64,000 nt of DNA from Sphaerulina vaccinii. Its lineage: Eukaryota; Ascomycota; Dothideomycetes; Mycosphaerellales; Mycosphaerellaceae. A model generated the notes under the pieces. That model was not told the origin of the DNA and made no database searches. It worked only from the letters and a program-made list of their open reading frames with translations. Below, piece after piece: positions 26,301 to 37,383 of this stretch (position 1 is the first letter of the stretch; every line of letters starts with the position of its first letter). The position numbers and the translations under genes were made by a program. Where the stretch lies: positions 868,001-932,000 of the forward strand of contig JAKUDP010000013.1 of the NCBI GenBank assembly GCA_022570795.1. Reading direction: 5' to 3'.

Positions 26301-27171
26301 TACTAGGCTAGAAGAAGCTCGATAAGTACTTTATACTTATAGACTAGTCGCTAGTATATATAGCCTCTATTATACTATATCTATATTTTAAACTACGCTA
26401 GTTCGATAATAAATAGAGTAGTCTATACTTCGATCTAGTAACTAAGAAACGTAGTCGATCTACTACAAAGTTCGGCTATTATAAGAAGAAGAAGACTACT
26501 TAGTTACAAGCCTTATAGACTCCGGCTATTAGTAAGCTTTTTATAGATTGTGCACGTTATATTATAAAGAAGTTATAGCTAGAATATAAGGAACATTATA
26601 GCTCTAAGTTACTACTAACTACATACCTTACTTTATCTACTAACTGCGATCCGACAGCTTATAAGGAGGGTATTTAGATAATAGAAGACGCTATTATTAA
26701 CAAATACGACAAGTACCTTGCGGCGCCGGTAGTACTACCGAAAATAGACGCCTTATTATAGTAGAACAAATATACTTTCGAGTATCTAGTACTTAGTAAG
26801 CTAGCCTACGATCTACTTGCCTATCCAGCCTCCTTAACGGCTGCAGAGCGTTGTTTCTTAGAAGCTAGTTATATTCTAAATAAAGAAGTATAGCATATAA
26901 AAAGCGACCTAGCTAAAGCTAACTAATGCCTTAAAAACTAGCTTAAATATAACCTTATTGCTAATAGCATAGAGGTATAGTTTAATTAAGAAAGCAGTAT
27001 TAGCGACGATAAGGTTTAATATTCACTTACAAAAGGTCCGTGCACTAATACGTTCCAGTATAGACAGACACATGGACGCTAGTTCCAATACAGGCCAATC
27101 AGACCACTATCACATGCCAATCAATCAAGCACTACCCCTGTTTGCCGCTTGTCTGTCTGTCGACCACCCTG
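23364..27171 (+). mobile_element. Complete hAT DNA transposon (3.8 kb), interior RIP-inactivated
   Basis: The element has 12 bp terminal inverted repeats: left TAGGGTGGTCGA, right end reading CAGGGTGGTCGA on the minus strand, the single difference being a C-to-T change at the outermost base. Perfect 8 bp AAGCACAT duplications flank it. CAGGG-type ends are typical of hAT elements. Subterminal regions carry repeated CAGTAC and GTCTGTCTGTC motifs, including the palindrome CAGTACGTACTG at 23390-23401, which could be transposase binding sites. The interior (about 23530-27020) is RIP-mutated, while the outer 150 bp on each side have normal CpA/TpG content. It is inserted in a satellite unit. Confidence 0.85.
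24640..27019 (+). pseudogene. hAT transposase, RIP-inactivated
   Basis: The decayed reading frame runs on the plus strand with TAG/TAA in place of Gln/Trp codons. Recognisable parts are an N-terminal DNA-binding-like region (about 24780-25000) and the core of the DDE fold with a C.SF..WKSNN-like motif (about 25335-25385), common in fungal hAT transposases. The C-terminal dimerisation region follows near 26790-26950 (LAYDLLAYPASLTAAERCF). The family enzyme would excise and reinsert the element by hairpin-forming cut-and-paste. It ends at a TAA at about 27017. The true start codon cannot be fixed. Confidence 0.65.
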
Positions 27172-27179
27172 AAGCACAT
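27172..27179. repeat. Right target-site duplication of hAT element
   Basis: AAGCACAT, identical to 23356-23363. Confidence 0.85.
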
Positions 27180-27620
27180 GGAAGCAGTTATGGGGCTCTG
27201 CAGTCCCCAGGCACTAAAGAGCTCTACATCGAGCTAGGCCATAGCTCAGTGGGCACGCCCAGCGACGGGTAACTTCATGCAATATAGTGCGATGTACTGA
27301 TAGGGCGTCGTGAGCTCCTGATAGCCTAGCAGGGCAGATCGAGCCTCATATACACCTATCATGCACTCTGAGCACCTCCATACGTGCGAACGAGGTTGCA
27401 CACTCGACAAGAGAGTGCAAGCAGCGTTCAGTAAGTGTACTCTGGCACTACTCCCAACATGAAAGCCGCACATTAAGAAGTCGAGATTCTGTCGGTGGAT
27501 GTTTCTGGAATGTCGCCATATCGCTGCATGCACTGCATGGTAGCCCGATCGTCAAGTCCTGGAACATGCGAGCTCAAACCATACAGTGAGTCTTATTGCT
27601 TTCGTCGTTTGCAGCTTCTA
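27180..27620. repeat. Satellite array, continuation after hAT insertion
   Basis: The unit broken by the hAT element resumes with CTCTACATCGAGCTAGG (27220) and CCCAGCGACGGG...CAATATAGTG (27258-27290). This matches the unit ending at 23340 and those near 23000 and 23140. A last diverged match (GTCAAGTCCTGGAAC...CATACAGTGAG) lies near 27550-27590. Between 27620 and 27906 I see no feature. Confidence 0.6.
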
Positions 27621-27906
27621 GTGGCACATAAGTCGGGTCAGCTACTCGCATCGATCAGCTCGACTTCAAGGCATGACTACAGTCCGCGTTCACTTGGCAA
27701 CGGAACGCAGGCACACTTTCAGGGCCTCTACTCGCTCGCCCTGCGGTCATGATTATCGCCTTCACGATCAAAGCAACTCAAAGGGTGAACGGCCTTGATT
27801 GGTGCTCGTGAACTTTGGGTCAAAATATGTGATTGGGGAGATAAAGCGACGCGACGTGCTGAGAGGCAGCGTCGAAGCATACGAAAGTTACATAATGAGT
27901 TCGCGC

Positions 27907-29430
27907 TCACACTCCGAGGGTATCGATCTTCCCAAGCAAGTACTGCACATGCCTATAGCTCGCAGCAGGCTGGTACTGAGGCGACATATGTCCAGCCAAA
28001 GCTACGATTACAAATGTCAACTTCCTTTCAGTGTGAAATGACCCAAAGACTCCGCCTCCTGCCGACTTATCTTCTGGGTGAGGCACGTAGAACTCATCCC
28101 AGTCTGCTGGTCCCACACTAAAGCCTTGAGTCCCAAGCCAAGTCATGTTCTGAATCGCGATGATTGATCCATTGACGATGGGAACAAAGTCCAGCATTCC
28201 ATTGGCGAAGATCGTTCTGGAACTCTTCTCGATGACTCGCGGGAGGACTCCTTGAACCACTGGGGCTGATGTGTCGTTCTGAAGGATCCCGTCCGAACAG
28301 AGCTCCCAGTGCCCGACTGGAGCGTGAATTGCTTCTTGAACATCTCTCCGATCGAAGTAGACTGGTATGCTGCTATTATCGTAGAGACCGAGGACATCCG
28401 AGAGTCGTGGGCAGAAATCGGAGATGTGGTACATGCTGAAGCAAGGATTGACCAAGATTGCTGCTTCCAAGATGTCATCCTACTGAACAGTCAGCTCCAA
28501 GTCAGAAGCCTGGTAAGTGAAGCTAACTGACCCATAACTTGCACTCCTTTGGAGGGTTCTTGCCATCCTCGAAGGGAAACTGTATTGTTCCTTGCGGTGG
28601 GAACGTGAATGCTGCTTCTAGCAACTCATCGTACCTGCAAGCCTTCCATCGCTGGCGTATGTCATTCATGAACGTCCTGTTGAGATTGAAGAGGCCATGC
28701 CAGTACTCCACGAACGGGACTGAGGGTGTCTCTCGGCCGACGGTCGTCTCCGAAAGCGCTGCATCGTATAGCAGTATGCCGTCAACATTGAAGTACTCCC
28801 GGTCGGTCTTGTTATACATGGCATCGGCAATGTATGAGACACTATGACATCTTCAGCAGAGCAAGCGATACAGATGTACTCGACTGCTTACTAGTATCCG
28901 GCGTAGGACTCGCCGGCAATATAGACCTTCTTCGACTGTAGGTCAAAAGTGTCTACAAAGTGCTGCCAGAATCCGAGAAATTGCTCTGCCACTTCTTCCT
29001 CATTCTGTGGAGGAGGTGGAGTTGATTTGACAGTCGAGAAACCAGTGCCTTGGGGCTGAGTCACCCAGACAACATCTGTCAGATTCGTCCATGACCATGG
29101 ATTCCTCACTGGTGCAGCTGTTCCAGGAATCCAAGAGATGGGACCATTCTCCTGCAAGAGTCCATACAAGCTAGAACAGCCTGGTCCACCATTGAGCCAG
29201 ATGAGGATCTCATCGCTTGGCTGAGAGTCCTGCCGAGGAAAGTACCAGAAGAAGAGCTCACTGCTATTGGGCTCTGCTGAGATGGGGAGAAGTCCGGCGT
29301 AGCTCAGCCCAATTTCGAAGTTCACCTCTGGAAGTGCGGTGCCATTCACTCTGAAGTCGCTCTTGTTGTACCATGCTGTATCGAGTGGGTTGAAAGTATT
29401 CGCCAATGTCACTGCGATGTTAGTCAGCAA
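27907..29430 (-). CDS. Serine carboxypeptidase, peptidase family S10 (5' exon unresolved)
   Basis: A secreted or vacuolar exopeptidase that removes C-terminal residues from peptides. At least three exons join cleanly: about 29411-28892, 28841-28532 and 28479-27907, with introns of 50 and 52 bp (GT-AG). The first join restores GESYAGYYVSYIADAM, the nucleophile-serine block. Before it lies the oxyanion block WLNGGPGCSS. The catalytic Asp is in the NGMLDFVP segment and the His in GHMSPQYQP near the C-terminus, so the triad is complete. Many N-x-S/T sites suggest glycosylation. The amino end with the signal peptide must lie upstream of an acceptor near 29412, but none of the small upstream frames (such as one starting at 29533) splices in phase, so the start is unknown and could be lost. 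It follows a broken NRPS on the same strand. Confidence 0.8.
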
Positions 29431-29759
29431 TCAGCATAGAACACTGCAGTTGGAAAGTGTACGAGGTTGCATGTGTTCCATGGTAGACCACGGATTGCAG
29501 AAGAGCCCAAGCGCTACGAGCAATCGCTTTCATAACTGAACTGCTCAGTCGTGGTAGGGTATCTGGTAGACGGCCAACTCGCGTGGAAGAGCGCCGAGGT
29601 CGTGGGATCATGTTTGTTGCGCCGGCCAAGGTCGACCGGGTTGAGCGAGCAGGGCTCCAGGCTCGGCTTGGTCTGAGTCGGTGAGCGTTGCAATGCCCAA
29701 TGCCTGTTTCGAGCCGTCGTGGACTCAGCCGTCTCTGTAAGTGAGCACATCTTCATAAT

Positions 29760-32700
29760 CTATTCCAGAAGCTTCGCAACAGCACGATAGTCCACCTTCT
29801 CGAACGGAGACACTGGCATCGTGTCAAGACAGCGAATCATCTTTGGAACATGCTGTGGTGGCAGAGCATCTTCCGCCGCCGCTCTGACTTGGTCTGGTGT
29901 CAGATCATGCCCATCCGATACGGCACACCCCAGAACACCGTCGACCACAACAACAGCAACACGAGCTTTGGCCGAGATGGCATTCTGCAACCTCGATTGA
30001 ACATCATTGAGATCGATGCGAAAGCCGCCCAGCTTGACCTGCCTGTCAGTTCGACCTACGAAGGCGACCTGCCCATCGAGTGTCCAATAACCCCAATCGC
30101 CTGTTCTGTACATGCGGCCGCCATCACTTGGCCAGATTATATCTGGAACAAATCGAAGCTTGTTCTCTGCTTCGAGACTGATATAGCCTGGAGATACCTG
30201 CACTCCCGCAATGTAGATCTCTCCGGAGACCAAAGGAGGTGCCAATCGCCCGCGTCTGTCGAGTATGTACATACGTGCCGATGCGAAAGGCTTACCGATA
30301 GTGACAGGTTGTCCTGGTAGTACTCTTTGAGCAGTAGCTATCATGTGACATTCGGTCGGACCGTATATGTTGTGGACGACTGCTTGTCCGGCTGACCACC
30401 TGTCCGCAATGCTTTGCGGAAGAACTTCAGCGCCAATGTATATGTACTTGAGGTGATGATAGTCTCTCGGGTCCAACTCTGCGGCGAGTGAAGGGGTGAC
30501 AAAGAGCGAATCGACTGATCGTAGATGTGCGAATGGCTCCAAGGAATCCTTCAAGACCAGGATGCCACCAAAGCAGAGAGCAGAGAACACCTCGAGAAGA
30601 GCGCCATCGAAAGCAGGAGCCATGTTTTGAGCCACGCGATGGCCAGGAGTAACATGTAGACGAGCGACAAGATCTCTGCTGAGCAGACTGACTACGCCTG
30701 CGTGAGTACATCGTATAGCCTTTGGCTGGCCAGTGGTTCCCGACGAGAAACAAATGTAGGCACCCGACAGTGGTTTGGGCTGTCTCGTGGTAGCTGGTTC
30801 AGGCTCATCACCAATCTCCTCTTGTTCTAGTCGAGCGGCCCGCAGAGTGGTCTCGACGCAGAGCCTCGTTTCACAGCCATCGGGAGTCAATAGCGTGGAC
30901 ATGTCGTCTTCTCGAGGAATGAGAAAAGCTTGAGCCTCAGCTATTGCATAGTGGTGAGATCGAAGCTGGTGGGGCAGAGCCACTCCTTGAGGTGAGAAGA
31001 CACAGTCTGCCCATAGAATAGCAAACATCGCCACAATCCAGTTGACAGATCCATTTGCGTGAAGGAGCACGACGCTGCCAGGCTTCAATGTTTCCTGAAG
31101 TTTGCGGCCAACTGCTCGAATCATATTCCAGAGATCTCGGTAACTGATTTGCTGATCGTGGAATGCTAAAGCTGCCTCGTCACCTCGACTCTCGACTTGT
31201 TACTGCAACAAAGACGTGATATCGTCTTCAAGTCCATGCGTTGTGGTCCGTGTCAATAAGCAATTTCCCCATTCCAGTAACTGTTGCCTCTGAGAGATCG
31301 GAAGCATCCTTTCCAGACATTGCCCAACACTCAGTGTGCCCGAAGCAAGACTGATCAAAGTGGATTGGAGAAGATCTGTCATGACTTGCATCTCAGACGG
31401 AGTTCGCCAATTGCTGTTGTAGCAGAATCGTACTCTGCCTGTGGCTCCCACGTAAATTGTTGGCAAAGTCTCTTTAGGAGACATCACTTCGGTCTGCTTG
31501 CCTCCAGAGTACCAGGGAGCATGTGGCTGGATATCGCTAGACACTACGACAAGTCCGCCCAAGGAGAAGCCATCTGCAGGATCAGAATAGGACATCTCGT
31601 CGAGCTCGAGTACTTTGTGGAATACTTGGCTCAGCAGATCGTTGCTGCTGTCTGCTTCGTTGATGTCGATCGTAAGAATCATCGATGCCGCAAAACTGCC
31701 GACTGCCTCTTCAATGTTCTGAATCGGGAGCGATCTTCGAGAGTGAACAGACATGAGGGCAACTGTAGATGCGCCTCCTTGAAGTCTCGACAGGACAAGT
31801 GCCACTGCTGCCCGGACCAGGACTTCGAAGGTAACTCCTGTGCGGGACTGGAATGCTTTTACGTCTTCGGGATAGTGTATGTCGACTGTTCTCATGCGCA
31901 CTACTCGCGATGAAGCAGTTCGATTGGCATCCAGAGTTTGCAGCAGACCATGGTTTCTCGAATCGACGGTGTTCTGGCGACTTGCCCAGAAATCTCGCGC
32001 GGCAGCATGGTGCTTTGCATGGTACTCGGAGAGACTCCTGACTACGTCAAAAGTACAGTCACGGACTTTGCCACGTGGCGATAGCGTATCCGAAACAATC
32101 CGTCTACTTGCCGCATGAAGATGTCCATGGATCTGCCGTCCATCAAGGAGAGATGGCAGAACCAGTGCACAACGCTGATGCTGCGATGGTTTGTCGACGT
32201 GTCCACAGAAGGTGACACGACTCGAAACACGGGCCCAGAAGACGCCTCAATACTCCATGGGCGGAAGCAGTCCTCGATGTCAGTCCCTGCTGAAGTCTCC
32301 GACGATTTTTCAGTCCATTTCAGTTCGGAAGACTCCTTCGATGAAGCTTGGACTAGCAGAGGGCTGGTTGTTACCTCGAACCTGAGCCTGAACGAATGGT
32401 GATTGGACATAGCTGTAGCAAAGGCCTCCTTGAGCTGAGGGAGAACATCAGTATAGCAATACGGAGTGACATGTTGTACAGCTGCGCCCGGGACGAGATG
32501 GGTGTAGTGAGCAGTCGCTGCTTGAATGAAAGTGATTGGAAGTCCGGCAGTTGGAATGACTTTGGGAAAGCGCTGTATAGGATCAAGCGTTTTGTCCTCG
32601 ATGTCAGCATGATCGTGCTGTTGCGAGAGGGCTGAAGATCCAAGTAGGTTACCGTCACCCGATACTCGTTGACCAGATGAAGTCTCGGTGGCCAGCTTGC

Positions 32701-33022
32701 GCAGTTCTGTCTTGTCTAGGAGATCGCCCAGATGCCTAGCTCGTAGTATCGAGCCAACTGCTATGCATATGTGTTCTGAGTCCTGGATCAGCTTGCTGAA
32801 TCTGATAGCCAGCAAAGAGTCGCCGCCGTTGCGGATGAAGGTTTCGCTCAGCTTGATACGACTTGGCTCCAGGTGAAGTAACGCGCATAAACGCCGCGAA
32901 AGTCCCTCGTCTATGTCTGGCATTTGTTCTGAAGTTGCCTCAGCAGTTGTTGTATAAGAGCTGGATGAAGAAGATACTGGAGCAGAAATATAGTTCAGCT
33001 TGGGTCCAGTCATACAGCACAC
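29760..33022 (-). pseudogene. Nonribosomal peptide synthetase remnant, T-C-A
   Basis: The minus strand encodes in order: a carrier domain (33022-32700; NGGDSLLAIRF with the phosphopantetheine Ser), a condensation domain (32560-31230) and an adenylation domain (31200-29760). The adenylation domain has core motifs SSGTTGQPKA (A3), NIYGPTE (A5), YRTGDWG (A7), GRTDRQVKLGGFRIDL (A8) and FEKVDYRAV (A10). Three defects are visible. The condensation active site reads HLSLMDG, not HHxxxDG, so the catalytic His is Leu. A frameshift near 32050-32110 joins two halves of the condensation domain. A single in-frame TAA at 31200-31202 separates C from A. No adenylation domain precedes the carrier and no carrier or release domain follows the last A. 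It is a fragment of a larger multimodular enzyme; the product is unknowable. Confidence 0.75.
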
Positions 33023-33292
33023 CTAAAGTATCAGCTTCTCTAAGGTAAAAGGGCGGTCAGCAGACCTCCAGGCAGGGTGTCCAGTGTGCAAAAGCACTGT
33101 AACATAGGTAATGCATCAGTCTGTGCCTGTAGTCAGGCGCCTGAGTCGACTTCCTGGTTACCGACTTCCCCGTAGTATGCAGTCCGACATTCCACGCGGA
33201 ACAGCGCTTCTTGTGTGGCGCGGGTGAGACGCCACGGGAAGTCAATGGTGATAGGTGGCGAAGGACGAACGCCAAGACCTCGACCGCCTTTC

Positions 33293-34530
33293 TCAGATGT
33301 CATCCTTGATGATCCTTGTCATGATATTGATCAGGCTCTTTTGGTTGACATTCGGACTGTGCACATCTCCTCCATGTTTGACAAGTGCCCGCACGCATCG
33401 TGCCAGATTGCGTTCTACTGCGAATGTCAATACCGAGCCTCTCCCGGTTACCGAATGGTCGGCGCCCGCCTCAATAAGACTGATGGCACAGTCTTCGTGC
33501 ATGCCTTCGCAAGCCCGCATCAAAGCAGTGCAGTGATCTTCATCGCGAATGTCGAGGTCCGCGCCGGAGTCTATCAGGATCTCCTGACTTTCGAGGTGAC
33601 CTCGTTGAGCTGCCAGGTGTAGCGCGGTCCTGTTCCTCTTGCTTCGCACGTTGATGAACTTCTTCAGATTGAGCTGGTTGGCGATGCAATGATCAAGTAT
33701 CTCTCGAACAGATCATGGGGATCCAACCGCATAGTGCAGAACCGTTTGGCCATTGCTGCCCTCGTGAAGGGACCGCTCTACGTTCCAAAAGCATGCCCAC
33801 GATGGCATCGTGCCCGCGCATCGCAGCATGAAAGATTGCTGTTTGGTCGACCCAGCGGGACTTTCGAGGTGTATCTTGAAAGGGTGCATTCCCTTCCCAA
33901 TATTGCACAAGAGCATCTGCCTGAGCGTGATTCTCTATAAGAAACTGGACAATGCTGCTGTGGCCTTGGCGTGCGGCCAATGCAAGCGGTTCGCATTTGA
34001 AAGTATGGATGCTTGTCCTGGAGAAGCTCGCACTGGTGTGCAATATGCGAATGGCATACGCCTCCTTGAAATTCGGAGACCAAGCTTTCGGATCGTCGTG
34101 CTTGAAATCGACCCTCGATATATACAAGAGCTGAAGCGCCTCCAGGTTGCCTCGATAGCATGCACAATGGTAGGCGGTACCCAGGGGCGATTGATCCCTG
34201 CATGCGAGAGCACTTGCGTCGACCAGAAGTTCTACCACTGTATCGTGGCCTTCGAGCACGGCGAGCTCTAGCGGAGTGCCCCATGCTATGCTGAGAGCAT
34301 TGATATCAGCGCCTGCCTCTATCAGGCAGGCTACCCTCTCGTGCGGATCTGCCGCACAAGCATAATGGAGCGCGGTTCGTACTTCCTCGTTGGCATAGTC
34401 CAGATTTACACCTCCGACAAGCCAGTGAAGACGTTGCAAAGTGCCATGTGCTGCGGGTTCCAGCAGCTTGGGAGCGTCGACTCTGCGACTCGTACCGTAG
34501 TAATTGGTGTATGTGGTACCTGTTTGACAC
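33293..34530 (-). pseudogene. Ankyrin-repeat protein, broken
   Basis: The minus strand encodes a run of ankyrin repeats: TALHYACAADPHERVACLIEAGADIN, TPLELAVLEGHDTVVELLVDA, TALHLAAQRGHLESQEILIDSGAD and others. These mediate protein binding; no catalytic domain is attached. The frame shifts between about 33800 and 33760, where the repeat continues in another frame (SNGQTVLHYAV), and a TGA at 33713-33715 interrupts it. After that it stays open in the same frame to the stop at 33293. The TGA could derive from CGA by a C-to-T change. The upstream end is open to about 34530 (NYYGTSRRVDAPKLLEP) without a clear start. An undetected intron could explain part of this, but not the in-frame stop inside otherwise continuous repeat sequence. 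It lies just upstream of the NRPS remnant on the same strand. Confidence 0.6.
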
Positions 34531-34534
34531 TGTC

Positions 34535-35471
34535 AGAGCAGGTACCCATGGCCCACCGCATTTCGTACTGTTGTATATGTGGCCATTATGCTGATTTGAT
34601 TGGTCACTGGATGCGATACCACTCCAGTCGTTAGTCGTACTTGTCTGCCCGTTGCTCTGAGCGTCACGGGACATCTTGTGTCACCAGATCGAGCTTCTGT
34701 CTTTGCGACTGCATGAGCTGAGGTGCGAAGCGTGAGGCTGAACTGCAGGATTTGTGGGGCGCCGAGTGCTGCATGTCTTCATCCTTCCGAAGGGAAGAAC
34801 TTCCGGTATAGCTAGCATATTGCTTAGCGCTGACTGCTCGTCTGTTAGTATAACGCGAAGAACGCGTTGTACTCCAATGCGGACGCGATGATATGGAGGT
34901 CAAAGCAGCAAGAAGATGGGCTTCGTGGCAAGACGCCTCCTGGCAGTCTCGCAGTCTTCAGCGGCGCGAGTTGTATCATGACCGCGTCGGACTGATACCT
35001 CTTCATGCTTCGTCGATGACAAAGATGTGGAATTTGAGGATATTGTTGGTGGTGGTGGAGCTGTTTTTGCGAATGCCGGGCAGCAGGCTCGGAACGCTCC
35101 TGCCGATTCAAAACCTCTGGGATTTGGGATTGACTGAGTTTGTGCGACCTGCGAAGATCATTAGTTGCACAACCAACCACCATCAAGGACATCAGATCAG
35201 CCGCAGTGCATTACACCGGTGAAGACGCACGCAGCTCACAGTCCACAGCGTTCACCATTATGCATTCGCACGGCGACCACTCCTTCCCGCCCATGCGGTA
35301 TAAGAAAGATCGGGTCGCGCTGTCCTTATCGCGGCCGCGAGGATGAGCCAGAGCCAGGATCAACACGTAGGAAGGGCCCACCATAATTACCGGCCAAGAC
35401 ATATCTGCAGTCGATGAGGGACTTTGTTAATCTCTTTGACTTCTTCGTTCTTCACGACCACCAGATCCAAT
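34535..35471. other. No supportable gene
   Basis: Several short open frames on both strands overlap here without recognisable domains. One minus-strand stretch near 35020 reads FVIDEA, which recalls a helicase Walker B motif, but nothing around it supports that. The right part is the upstream region of the carboxylesterase gene. Confidence 0.3.
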
Positions 35472-37304
35472 ATGAAGCCCAAGGTGACTGTACTGGCTTC
35501 GCTCTGGGCCTCAGTACAAGCCTCGTCTTGTCCTACCGCCGTTACAGATCTGGTAACATATGAGGGACTTTACAAGGACCAAGTCGAGGCCTTTCTGGGT
35601 ATTCAGTTTGCACAAGACACCAGTGGAAACAATCGATTCAAGCCTCCAGTGCCTTTTGTTCCTTCTGGTGTGCTCGATGCCACAAGCTCTGGACCTGCCT
35701 GTCCTCAACTGCTTGGTACAAATGGCTTGCCTCTATACCTTGGCAACATTACAGGTAGTGCTCACCACAGCCCAGCTCCGCTTACTATCATGGCTCTGGT
35801 ACTGACAACCGGCCACAGTAACGTCCGAAGATTGTCTGCGACTGAACGTCTTTCGCCCGAATGGGACAACAGCCAAACACCGTCTACCTGTCATGGTGTA
35901 TATCCATGGAGGTACGAAGTGATGACTTGATATCGAGTAATGACAGACTAATTTGTTTCAGGTGGCTTCAAAACAGCCTCGAAAGATGATCCAGTCTCCC
36001 AGCCAGGTGGCATGATCCTACAGTCGATCGATAATGGACATCAAGTCATTTCAGTACAGATCAACTATCGCTTGGGCATCTTTGGTTTCGCCCAGTCTGC
36101 AGCACTAGAGAAGGAAGGATCAGAGAACGCAGGCTTGAGAGATCAGCGGCTAGCTCTCGAGTGGGTGCAAAAGCACATTAGCCATTTCGGAGGCGATCCT
36201 GACAACGTGCTCATTCATGGACAGAGCTCTGGTGGCTTGGCTGTAGGTATGCAAATGGTGGCTTATGGTGCCAGCAAATCCCAGCCCTTCCAGAAGGCCA
36301 TTGGACAGAGTCAGATCCTTGAGGGCGGAATCACGGGCAACTTCACACGCAATGCGATGCAGAATGTGGCAAACTATGCTGGCTGCAACACTACAAGCTT
36401 GGACTCGAGCGAGACTGTAGCTTGTCTGCGAAACCTCACCATGGAGGATCTCTTTGCTGCCCAGAACGTCACAGGGACCGACGAGAATGTGGGAGACATC
36501 TGGTTACCAGTGGTGGACGGTGATTTCCTACCTGCCGCGCCGTCAGAGCTCATCGCCACCGGAAGGTTCTACAACACAACCACAATGATTGGCTGGTGCG
36601 AGGACGACACGACTTTCTTCATTGACGACGATGTTACAAATGCATCAGACACTCGCGCATATTTCGAAGACTACCTGCCCGGCTTCACAACGGCAAACCT
36701 CGATAAGCTGTTAGACATGTACCCAGAATCGGAGTTCCAGCCAGCATACTTCGCCAATGGGACCATAGCCCTCGACAAAGAGGTCAGACGAGCAGGCAGG
36801 ATTCTTCGAGACATCATCATGGTTTGCCAACCAATCTACATCGGCAAAGCTCTAGCAGAAGCCGGTAATGATGTATACTTCTACGACCAGAACAGGACCC
36901 TTGTCACTCCGATCCTGGAGACAAATTACTCAATGTATGGGTATGGAGTACCGCACACGAGCGAATTTGCCTACATGTTCGGCAACCTCTCCCACTACGA
37001 CATCTACGACTTTCCGTACGACCCAAAGGCTGAAGATTATGCCTTGCTGGAGCGACAAAGCAAGTCATGGACATCATTCGCGGCTTTGGGACGTCCTTCG
37101 ATCAATAATGACACGATACAAGGTTGGCAAAAGGCAGACTTTGCAGATGAGAACTACGGAATTCAGATCATTGGAGGACCGCACGAGGGGTATGGTGGCA
37201 AGAACGGCAGTAAGGCTACTCGTGAAGCGCTGAAGACACAGAAGCTACAGGAGCGGTGTGGTTTCTTAGCATCGCCAGAGATAGTCAAGCAGACGAATTA
37301 TTGA
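35472..37304 (+). CDS. Secreted type B carboxylesterase/lipase
   Basis: An alpha/beta-hydrolase of the carboxylesterase type B family that hydrolyses ester bonds, probably extracellular. Three exons, 35472-35754, 35819-35911 and 35962-37304, with GT-AG introns of 64 and 50 bp, give 572 residues. The start at 35472 begins a signal peptide (MKPKVTVLASLWASVQASS). The joins restore SEDCLRLNVFRP and the oxyanion loop YIHGGGF. The nucleophile is Ser214 in GQSSGG (the family norm is GESAGG), the acid Glu339 in GWCEDD and the base His457 in GVPHTSEF, so the triad is complete. Many N-glycosylation sites agree with secretion. Substrate is unknown; fungal relatives act on plant esters, lipids or mycotoxin esters. 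It converges on the transcription factor gene, with an 80 bp gap. Confidence 0.88.
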
Positions 37305-37383
37305 TCGCTGGACAGTGTGGTCAGTATCATTAACGAGAACTATCGTATGACATCCACGCGAATCTCGAGCGCAGTCACCATCG

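Noticed and set aside
32042..32110. An intron instead of a frameshift in the NRPS condensation domain
   Set aside because: The only GT-AG pair (GTAGAC to GACGTAG) does not restore the frame, and conserved protein is readable through the segment in the second frame.
27907..34530. A biosynthetic gene cluster of carboxypeptidase, NRPS and ankyrin protein
   Set aside because: The NRPS and ankyrin genes are broken and no tailoring or transport genes adjoin, so an active cluster is not supported.
34893..35222. Helicase or HET-type gene suggested by an FVIDEA stretch
   Set aside because: Only one short motif, no flanking helicase motifs, and stops in the same frame.
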